Below are positions 57,953 to 64,000 of a stretch of 64,000 nt of DNA, piece after piece; position 1 is the first letter of the stretch; each line of letters begins with the position of its first letter. The stretch comes from Exiguobacterium qingdaonense (GTDB lineage: Bacteria > Bacillota > Bacilli > Exiguobacteriales > Exiguobacteriaceae): NCBI RefSeq assembly GCF_018617855.1, contig NZ_JACSKY010000005.1, forward strand, positions 1 through 64,000. Direction: 5' to 3'. The notes beneath the pieces are model-generated. The model searched no databases. It was not told the origin of the DNA and saw nothing but the letters and a program-made list of their open reading frames with translations. The translations under genes and the position numbers were made by a program.

Positions 57953-58111
57953 TTATCCGTTACTAGATTGTTTCTTCTCTTGTTGCTTTTGCAAATACGC
58001 TTCACGAAGCTGGTTCAATCGTTCTTTCTTGTTCGAGACTGTCGGCTTTTTACCGTCTTGGTACTTCGCCGCAGCTACTTTGCTTCTCTTGTCTAATTGA
58101 TATTTCCCCAT
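57953..58111 (-). CDS. Small basic hypothetical protein (52 aa)
   Basis: A 52-residue, lysine/glutamine-rich, probably helical protein, beginning MGKYQLDKRSKVAAAKYQ and ending in a QKQQEKKQSS tail. AGGAAGGTG precedes the ATG at good spacing, and a terminator follows, so it looks like a real gene. It lies between ssrA and the degraded ssrA copy. Its codon use and base composition look like the backbone rather than the AT-rich island. The function is not known to me. Confidence 0.65.
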   Translation of the reverse strand: MGKYQLDKRSKVAAAKYQDGKKPTVSNKKERLNQLREAYLQKQQEKKQSSNG

Positions 58112-58147
58112 GCGTTTCACCTTCCTTTCTTTTTGGATTCAATCAAA

Positions 58148-58192
58148 AGCAAAGACCCTCTAATCTCAATGAAATTAGAAGGTCTTCATGAA
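58148..58192 (-). terminator. Terminator of ssrA
   Basis: AAGACC-TCTAAT pairs with ATTAGA-GGTCTT around a 9-nt loop, followed by TGCTTTTG on the minus strand, about 40 bp past the tmRNA 3' end. Confidence 0.75.
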
Positions 58193-58228
58193 AATCATTG
58201 ATCGCAGTCGTTACAGACTGCTTCAAAA

Positions 58229-58581
58229 TGGAGACGGCGGGAGTCGAACCCGCGTCCGAAGGCATCGTAACGTATGCTTCTACGTGTGTAGTTTATCTAT
58301 TGAATCTCGATGTGACACTGCCGATAAACAGGCGTTGTCGCATCCAGTCTGTTTCATCTCTTCTTCGCGCCCTCAGACGGCGAGGTTGAAGCGTAGCTTG
58401 CTTAGTTTGAGACCCTGAAAGTCATCCACACAAGCGATGGATGTCAGGATCCGCAGGGCACTTAGGCTGCTGCGAGTTGTGTGTTAGTTTTGCCAGTTAT
58501 AGGCGTTTGCGTTTTAACGAGGCCGACCCCTCGACACGCCACATACGACCGACCTACCCCCGTCGAATCCATAACGTCCCC
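58229..58581 (-). ncRNA. ssrA: Transfer-messenger RNA (tmRNA)
   Basis: On the minus strand it starts GGGGACGTTATGGATTCGAC and ends CGGGTTCGACTCCCGCCGTCTCCA; the acceptor stem GGGGACG/CGTCTCC is intact. CCA is not fully encoded after the discriminator A. The tag frame (58462-58494) reads GKTNTQLAAA and then a stop, giving a proteolysis tag of the Firmicute type. It rescues stalled ribosomes with SmpB, encoded just upstream. Confidence 0.97.
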
Positions 58582-58605
58582 GGGGTGGTAATTGGTACTA
58601 TATTT

Positions 58606-58634
58606 AATATACCACAATCAGGATTCGTTGTCAG
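58606..58634 (-). promoter_or_regulatory. ssrA promoter
   Basis: CTGACA (58629-58634), a 17-nt spacer and TATATT (58606-58611) on the minus strand. The -35 box overlaps the smpB stop codon. Confidence 0.65.
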
Positions 58635-59101
58635 TATTTTTGCCGATCGCGCATGGCACGGTCGACGTCACGCTTCGCGTCTTTCTTCTTCAAGTCCTCG
58701 CGTTTGTCGTACTTCTTCTTCCCTTTTCCGACGCCGAGCAGGCACTTGGCGAACCCGTTCTTGATATACACTTTGAGCGGGATGATCGTGTAGCCGTCAC
58801 GCCCTGACGCCCCGATGAGCTGATTAATCTGTTTCTTATGCAACAATAACTTTCGGACGCGGAGTGGCTCATGGTTGAAGCGGTTCCCCTGGTCGAACGG
58901 GCTGATATGACAGTTGTGAAGCGTCGCCTCGCCCCCGTCGAACCGGACGTACGCATCCGCGATATTGATCTTCGATTGACGGACCGACTTGATCTCCGTC
59001 CCTGTGAGCACCATGCCCGCCTCAATCGTATCCTCGATCGCATAATCGAAGGACGCCTTACGGTTTTGGGCGAGTGCGTTCGAATCTTTCTTCTTGGCCA
59101 T
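58631..59101 (-). CDS. smpB: SsrA-binding protein SmpB
   Basis: A 156-residue OB-fold protein that binds tmRNA and carries it to stalled ribosomes. Typical features are [22 protein letters not shown] (near 19-40), NCHISPF and the basic C-terminal tail [14 protein letters not shown] that probes the empty mRNA channel. AAAGGA precedes the ATG at 59101. It lies between rnr and ssrA, as in Bacillus. Confidence 0.96.
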   Translation of the reverse strand: MAKKKDSNALAQNRKASFDYAIEDTIEAGMVLTGTEIKSVRQSKINIADAYVRFDGGEATLHNCHISPFDQGNRFNHEPLRVRKLLLHKKQINQLIGASGRDGYTIIPLKVYIKNGFAKCLLGVGKGKKKYDKREDLKKKDAKRDVDRAMRDRQKY

Positions 59102-59155
59102 ACACATTCAGTCCTTTATCTACAAGATACGGAGGAAGGGACGAGCCCTTCCCCG

Positions 59156-61561
59156 TCAGCGACGCTTCTTCGCACCTCGTTTGGCGTCGCCTTTTCGTTT
59201 TTGCTTGTCTTTCTTCTTCAGGTCGAGCGCCGAACGGCCTTGGGAAGACTTCTCCCCGCTCCGTTTCGGTTTCTCGCCTGGTTTGCCCGGCTTCCCAGGT
59301 CTGCCTGGTTTGCCGCGCTTCTTCTTGTCGTCCCGACCGCGACCGCCACGACGGTCTTTCTCGTCCTTCTTCGGACGACCGCCTTTCGCTTTGATTGTCG
59401 TCGGTTGGCGACGGCTCGACTGTTCCCGTTTCGGCATGCCGACGACCGTGAAGTCGATCGTCCGCTCGTCTAGGTTGACGGCGTCGACTTTGATTCGAAC
59501 GGCGTCCCCGATGCGGAACTGGCGTTTCGTCCGCTCTCCGAGGAGCATGAGCTGCCCTTCATCGAAGTGGTAGTAATCATCCATCGACTGGAGACGGACG
59601 AGCCCTTCAATCGTATTCGGAAGCTCGATGAACATCCCGAAGTTCGTGATGCCGCTGACAACACCGTCGAACTCTTCGCCGAGATGGGCTTCCATGTACT
59701 CGGCTTTCTTGAGCGCCTGTGTCTCGCGCTCCGCGTCGACCGAGCGACGTTCCCGTTTCGATGCCTGTTCGGCGATCGCCCCGAGACGGTCCTCGTACTT
59801 GGCGATCGTCTTCTCCGATAAATCATTATTGAAGACATACGTGCGCATGAGACGGTGGACGATCAAGTCCGGGTAACGACGGATCGGTGACGTGAAGTGT
59901 GTATAGAAGTCAGTCGCGAGTCCGAAGTGACCGAGCGAGACGTCATCATACTTCGCCTGTTGCATCGAACGCAACATGATCGTGCTGATGACCGGCTCTT
60001 CCGGCTCCCCATCGATCGCCTTCAAAATCTTTTGAAGCGTCTTCGGTTCGACCGTCTGCCCTTTGAATCGCTCAATGTGAATGCCAAAGTTCGCGACGAA
60101 GTCGAAGAAGAAGTCGAGCTTGTCCGATTTTGGGTCATCGTGGACGCGATAGATGAACGGCACGTCCATCTTGTGGAAGTGTTCGGCGACCGTCTCGTTG
60201 GCCGCGAGCATGAACTCTTCGATCAACTTCTCGGCGACCGAACGTGGACGGAGCACGATATCTGCCGGCTTCCCTTCCTCGTTGACGACGACTTTCGCCT
60301 CGGCGAAATCGAAGTTGATGGCACCGCGCGAGTTGCGTCGTTTCCGGAGCACTTCTGCGAGCTCGGCCATGAGGTCGAACTCACCGATATACGGCTCATA
60401 CTTTTTCAACGTCTCCTCGTCATCGCGCTCGATGATCTCACGGACGTTCGTATACGTCATCCGCTCCGTCGTCTTGATGACACTCGGGAACAAGTCATGG
60501 CTCACGACCTTCCCGTTTTGTGGGGAGATCTCCATGACACAGCTGAGCGTCAAGCGGTTGACGTGCGGGTTGAGGGAACAGATCCCGTTCGAGAGCCGGT
60601 GCGGCAACATCGGAATGACGCGGTCGACGAGATAGACACTCGTCCCGCGCTCGAGCGCCTCGACGTCGAGCGGTGAGCCCTCTTTTACGTAATGCGAGAC
60701 GTCGGCGATATGGACACCGAGCTCGTAGTTGCCGTTATCGAGTTTTTTGACGTGGACGGCATCGTCCAAGTCTTTCGCATCTTCGCCGTCAATCGTGAAG
60801 ATCGTCTCGTCGCGAAGATCGACGCGACCGACGAAGTCTTTCTCGTCCGCCTCGTCCGGTACGGCGTTCGCCTGATTGATCACGTCTTCTGGGAACTCCG
60901 TCGGAATGCCGTGCTTGTAGACGATCGACAAGATATCGACGCCCGGGTCGTTCTTATGCCCGATGATGCGGACGACGTCACAGGCACCGGCGAAGCGTCC
61001 GTCCGGATACTTCGTGATGCGCACGACGACTTTATGCCCGTCGACGGCACCGAGCGACTTGTCCGGGTTGACGACCGGCCAGAAGTTGATGCGCTTGTCA
61101 TCCGGCTCGATGAAGGCGAACTGGTCGAGTCGACCGCTCGGGAGTGTATACGTCCCGACGAACTCAGAGAGTCCGCGCTTCAATACTTTCAATAAAATGC
61201 CTTCTGTCTTGCCACGGTTGTCCTCGCGTTTTTTGACGAGGATCGTATCGCCATGGTAGACGTCCTTCAGTTGGTCGGGCGGCAAGAACACGTCTTCCGC
61301 TTCCCCTTCGACCGACAAGAAGCCGAAGCCGCGTTGGTGAATCGAGATGATTCCCGCGACTTGGCCGAGCGTGGCGAGCGTCCCGTAACGGTTCGTCCGC
61401 GTCCGGCCGATGGCACCCTCTTCCTCGAGGGCATTCAATGTGCGGATGAGCTCTTTGAAGTCATCCGCCGACGCGAGCTGTAGTCGCTCGGTCAGTTGAT
61501 CGACAGAGAGCGGTTTCTCGCTCGCCTGTAAGATCTCTAATAATTGGTCACGTAAATTCAA
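59156..61561 (-). CDS. rnr: Ribonuclease R
   Basis: An 801-residue 3'-5' exoribonuclease. Order: N-terminal winged-helix (1-60), two cold-shock domains (about 65-220), the RNB catalytic domain (DGEDAKDLDDAVHVKKL near 260 supplies the metal-binding aspartates), an S1 domain (about 630-710) and a long lysine/glycine-rich tail. It works with tmRNA/SmpB in mRNA decay. The start is TTG, placed after AGGAGGTG. Confidence 0.96.
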   Translation of the reverse strand: MNLRDQLLEILQASEKPLSVDQLTERLQLASADDFKELIRTLNALEEEGAIGRTRTNRYGTLATLGQVAGIISIHQRGFGFLSVEGEAEDVFLPPDQLKDVYHGDTILVKKREDNRGKTEGILLKVLKRGLSEFVGTYTLPSGRLDQFAFIEPDDKRINFWPVVNPDKSLGAVDGHKVVVRITKYPDGRFAGACDVVRIIGHKNDPGVDILSIVYKHGIPTEFPEDVINQANAVPDEADEKDFVGRVDLRDETIFTIDGEDAKDLDDAVHVKKLDNGNYELGVHIADVSHYVKEGSPLDVEALERGTSVYLVDRVIPMLPHRLSNGICSLNPHVNRLTLSCVMEISPQNGKVVSHDLFPSVIKTTERMTYTNVREIIERDDEETLKKYEPYIGEFDLMAELAEVLRKRRNSRGAINFDFAEAKVVVNEEGKPADIVLRPRSVAEKLIEEFMLAANETVAEHFHKMDVPFIYRVHDDPKSDKLDFFFDFVANFGIHIERFKGQTVEPKTLQKILKAIDGEPEEPVISTIMLRSMQQAKYDDVSLGHFGLATDFYTHFTSPIRRYPDLIVHRLMRTYVFNNDLSEKTIAKYEDRLGAIAEQASKRERRSVDAERETQALKKAEYMEAHLGEEFDGVVSGITNFGMFIELPNTIEGLVRLQSMDDYYHFDEGQLMLLGERTKRQFRIGDAVRIKVDAVNLDERTIDFTVVGMPKREQSSRRQPTTIKAKGGRPKKDEKDRRGGRGRDDKKKRGKPGRPGKPGKPGEKPKRSGEKSSQGRSALDLKKKDKQKRKGDAKRGAKKRR

Positions 61562-61576
61562 CGTGACACCTCCTTC

Positions 61577-62329
61577 TTAGACTGACCAGTCTAACGTTTC
61601 GAGAAAATCGAGCACGTCCTGGTGCAGTTTCTCTTTTTCTTTGTCGAGTGTGATCACATGTCCCGAGTTCTCATAGATGAGCAACTCTTTTTGGAACGTG
61701 TTGACCGCCTCGTAAATCTGATTCGCCGATTCCGGGTCGATCATGTTGTCTTTGGCGCCTTGGACGACGAGTGTCGGGACGAAGATGTCCTCGAGCTTCG
61801 AGGCCGTGTCGCGGACGAAGGCACGGAGGTCTTTTAGCGTCGGCATCGGTTTGAACTCTGCCATCTCCTGCTCAATCTGTTCCGGCGACTTTTCTTCTCT
61901 ACCCTTATATTCTCGGGCATATGCCTGGACTCCTTTATACAGACGGTCCTCGGCATCGATTCCCGTCGGCGAGCACATCGGGATGACCGCCTTGACATCC
62001 TTCTCCTCGGCGAGACGGAGTGACATCACGCCACCTAGCGAGAGTCCACAGACGACGATCTCCTCATGCCCTTTGTCGACGAGTGTCTGATAGGCGTTCA
62101 AGACGTCTTCCCACCAGTCCTTTGGTCCATATTGGAGTAACTCTTCCGGTGGGACGGCATGACCTCGATAGATCGGTCCCATACATGTGTATCCTTCTTT
62201 TTGAAGGAAGCGGCCGAGCATGCGGACATCCGCGCTCGATCCAGTGAAGCCATGTAACATCAACACGGCACGTGGTCCGCCTTCGAAGAAGAACGGTTTC
62301 GGTGCAGTTACTTTCATGTCGTACGTCAT
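61577..62329 (-). CDS. est: Carboxylesterase (Est30/YvaK-like)
   Basis: A 250-residue alpha/beta hydrolase for short acyl esters. The oxyanion region is LMLHGFTGSSAD, the nucleophile serine is in CGLSLGGVMS (near 93), the aspartate in GAKDNMID, and the histidine in NSGHVITLD. Bacillus has the same gene between secG and rnr. GAGGAG precedes the ATG. Confidence 0.94.
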   Translation of the reverse strand: MTYDMKVTAPKPFFFEGGPRAVLMLHGFTGSSADVRMLGRFLQKEGYTCMGPIYRGHAVPPEELLQYGPKDWWEDVLNAYQTLVDKGHEEIVVCGLSLGGVMSLRLAEEKDVKAVIPMCSPTGIDAEDRLYKGVQAYAREYKGREEKSPEQIEQEMAEFKPMPTLKDLRAFVRDTASKLEDIFVPTLVVQGAKDNMIDPESANQIYEAVNTFQKELLIYENSGHVITLDKEKEKLHQDVLDFLETLDWSV

Positions 62330-62370
62330 CTCCTCGTCTCTACATTATTCCCAAAAAATAATTCGAAAAA

Positions 62371-62421
62371 ACAAAAGCTGACCGCCTCACGTGAAAATCG
62401 AGAACGATCAGCCTTATCATC
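62371..62421 (-). terminator. Partial terminator or attenuator after secG
   Basis: AAGGCTGATCG pairs imperfectly with CGGTCAGCTTT around a 20-nt loop, followed by TGTTTTTTCG on the minus strand. Confidence 0.6.
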
Positions 62422-62644
62422 ATAATGATGCGACTAGTAATCCTAAAATGAAAAACAAAGTGCCTAGTACAGCTGCAGTTCGGTTCAAAACAGCATCGAA
62501 GCCGCGTGCTTTCTGGCGTCCGAACAACTGCTCCGCGCCACCTGCAATCGCTCCAAGACCTTGCGACCGACCTGACATGAGCAGTACGACGACAATCAAT
62601 AAGACAGCCACGACAAGTAGGCTGATTGTAGCGATCGTTTGCAT
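62420..62644 (-). CDS. secG: Preprotein translocase subunit SecG
   Basis: A 74-residue membrane subunit of SecYEG. Two transmembrane helices (about 3-23 and 53-73) flank the polar loop SGRSQGLGAIAGGAEQLFG, which is the family signature. AGGAGG precedes the ATG. First gene of the secG-est-rnr-smpB block. Confidence 0.95.
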   Translation of the reverse strand: MQTIATISLLVVAVLLIVVVLLMSGRSQGLGAIAGGAEQLFGRQKARGFDAVLNRTAAVLGTLFFILGLLVASL

Positions 62645-62717
62645 AGTAGTCAGTTCCTCCTTCTATTTACACGCCTTTTATTATATAGAAGTTATCAATA
62701 AAACACCAGCATTCAAA

Positions 62718-63605
62718 TTATCGGGACGGGTAGCTGAACCCTTCCCCGATGACTTCCTTCACCTGGTGGATGACGACGAAGGCGCGGTCGTCCGTCACTT
62801 GGACGATTTTTTTGAGCGGCGCGATCTGACGTTTGTCGACAATCATATACAGCATGTTCTTATCCTGCTTCGTATAGTAGCCATGTCCATGGATGATCGT
62901 CGCCGAGCGGCCGAGCGTCTCTGTCAAGACGACGGCGAGCTCTTCTTGCTTGTCGCTGATGATCGTGACGGCCTTGCGGATGTTGAGCCCTTCCGCGACG
63001 AGGTCGATGACCCACGAACCGATGATGATGGCGATGAGCGTATAGAGGACGACCTGTTCCCCTAAGAAGAAGCCGGATGTCGCGACGACGATCGCGTCGA
63101 TGATGAACATCGAGACGGCGACGCTCAAATGGAGATAACGCTCCATGAGCCGGGCGATGATGACGCCCCCTCCGGTCGTCCCGCCGACACGGAGCACCAT
63201 ACCGATCCCGGCCCCAATCATGATCCCGGCATAGACGGCCGCGAGCAGCTTATCCTCGGCCGGGCTCCCCCAGTCATGCGTCAGACTAAGGAAGAATGAC
63301 GTCGCGACGACGGCGACGACCGAATAGACCATTGTCCGGCGGTCGAGCAGTTTGTAGCCGACGATGAAGAGGATCCCGTTCCCGATGATCGACGTGAGCC
63401 CAAGGTCCCAGCCGAACACGTAGTACAGGATGATCGTGACCCCGAGCAGGCCACCTTCCGAGAAGTCGTTCGGTACGGTGAAGTAGTTGACCCCGAATGA
63501 GAGAATGAATGAGCCCGCGATGATCCAGGCGATGTCCTTCACCGAGATGGTTTGTAGCTTGCGCCATACTTGTTGACGCAATAGATGTTGCTGTTGACGT
63601 TTCAT
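62718..63605 (-). CDS. YitT family membrane protein (DUF161/DUF2179)
   Basis: A 295-residue protein with about six membrane helices in the first 190 residues (YFTVPNDFSEGGLLGVTIIL; GGTTGGGVIIARLM) and a cytoplasmic DUF2179 domain (about 205-290; KAVTIISDKQEELAVVL, HGHGYYTKQDKNMLYMIV). This layout is typical of YitT/YvjA proteins, of unknown transport role. GGAGGAC precedes the ATG. Confidence 0.9.
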   Translation of the reverse strand: MKRQQQHLLRQQVWRKLQTISVKDIAWIIAGSFILSFGVNYFTVPNDFSEGGLLGVTIILYYVFGWDLGLTSIIGNGILFIVGYKLLDRRTMVYSVVAVVATSFFLSLTHDWGSPAEDKLLAAVYAGIMIGAGIGMVLRVGGTTGGGVIIARLMERYLHLSVAVSMFIIDAIVVATSGFFLGEQVVLYTLIAIIIGSWVIDLVAEGLNIRKAVTIISDKQEELAVVLTETLGRSATIIHGHGYYTKQDKNMLYMIVDKRQIAPLKKIVQVTDDRAFVVIHQVKEVIGEGFSYPSR

Positions 63606-63623
63606 ATATGTCCTCCTTCCACA

Positions 63624-63657
63624 GAAAAAAGACCGCGGCCAAAGCCGCAGTCTTAAG
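63624..63657 (-). terminator. Terminator after the glycosyltransferase gene
   Basis: AAGAC-GCGGC pairs with GCCGC-GTCTT around CAAA with one mismatch, and six A on the left give the minus-strand T tract. Confidence 0.8.
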
Positions 63658-63658
63658 A

Positions 63659-64000
63659 TTATACTGGCTTTGGCGCACCGTCTTTCATAATCGGCAACTT
63701 GCGTTCCGCGGCGTTCGCGTAGACGTTCAAGAGTGCCTCTTTTTCCAAATCCCAGTTGTATTTCTCACGCGCGGTCTTCGTGTTCTCTTTGACGCGCGCA
63801 TAAAGTGCTTGGTCTTCAAGCAATCGGTTGACGCCGTCCGCGATCGATCGTGGATCGTGCGAATCGACGAGCACCCCGACGTCGTTTCCGGCGACGACCC
63901 GTTCGATTTCAGGGAAGTCACATGAGACGACCGGTACTTCGGCCATCAAATACTCAAACAATTTGTTCGACGAGGCCGAGTAGTGATTGAAGCAGACGTT
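63659..64000 (-). CDS. Glycosyltransferase, group 1 type, C-terminal part (partial)
   Basis: The C-terminal 113 residues of a GT-B fold glycosyltransferase; the gene runs past the right edge of the window. The nucleotide-sugar binding segment SASSNKLFEYLMAEVPVVSCDFPEIERVV is visible, in which the glutamate of KLFEYL is the family's sugar-nucleotide contact. The partner substrate, probably a cell-surface polymer, cannot be told from this part. Confidence 0.85.
   Translation of the reverse strand, partial: NVCFNHYSASSNKLFEYLMAEVPVVSCDFPEIERVVAGNDVGVLVDSHDPRSIADGVNRLLEDQALYARVKENTKTAREKYNWDLEKEALLNVYANAAERKLPIMKDGAPKPV

Overview
The window looks like chromosomal DNA of a Bacillales Firmicute, most probably Exiguobacterium. 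The basis is long runs of gene order shared with Bacillus subtilis (yutM, nupC/yutK-like, yuzB, yutJ, yuzD, yutI, yutF, yutE, yutD, yunD, yunF; metNPQ, yusE, gcvH, yusI, fadE, fadA, fadN, putB; secG, est, rnr, smpB, ssrA), strong AGGAGG-type ribosome sites, frequent TTG/GTG starts, and a SecA2/SLAP pair of the S-layer type. The genus is an inference; the order is well supported. No rRNA, tRNA, CRISPR array, complete insertion sequence or integrase was seen.

Layout. 1-18.5 kb is housekeeping backbone: Fe-S carrier proteins, an FMN-riboswitch-controlled riboflavin transporter (ribU), a nucleoside transporter, NADH dehydrogenase-like YutJ, a HemAT oxygen sensor, GlpX, an MFS-yunF-yunD-yutD operon, brnQ, acylphosphatase, an alanine symporter and an unusual lactate dehydrogenase. 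18.6-23.3 kb is a strongly AT-rich three-gene operon: a putative nuclease-like first protein, an unknown 239-aa middle protein and an SMC/Rad50-type ATPase with a zinc-hook-like cysteine motif. It matches the plan of ABC three-component (ABC-3C) conflict systems. 23.7-28.9 kb is the sufCDSUB iron-sulfur operon with a promoter-overlapping palindrome. 29-33.1 kb holds an MFS transporter and the SAM-riboswitch-controlled metNPQ methionine importer, and just upstream of it a probable free-standing structured RNA. 33.5-41.1 kb carries yusE, gcvH, yusI and the fadNAE beta-oxidation operon under FadR-like boxes. 41.2-52.5 kb holds an SDR enzyme, proline dehydrogenase, a hemolysin III protein, the SecA2/SLAP export pair, an SOS-boxed uvrX-yolD pair, a SulP transporter and an NAD(P)-binding protein.

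52.6-57.8 kb is a second AT-rich island placed immediately downstream of ssrA. It holds an OLD-family ATPase/TOPRIM nuclease overlapping a UvrD-type helicase gene (Gabija-like) and a divergent GIY-YIG protein with three helix-turn-helix repeats. It ends in a degenerate direct copy of about 98 bp of the ssrA 3' end, a footprint of past integration at the tmRNA gene. The last part (57.9-64 kb) is the conserved secG-est-rnr-smpB-ssrA block, a YitT-family membrane protein and the 3' part of a glycosyltransferase gene that runs off the window.

The most interesting content is the two AT-rich nuclease/ATPase cassettes set into an otherwise conserved backbone. Both are probably phage-defence systems; the first is the less well described.
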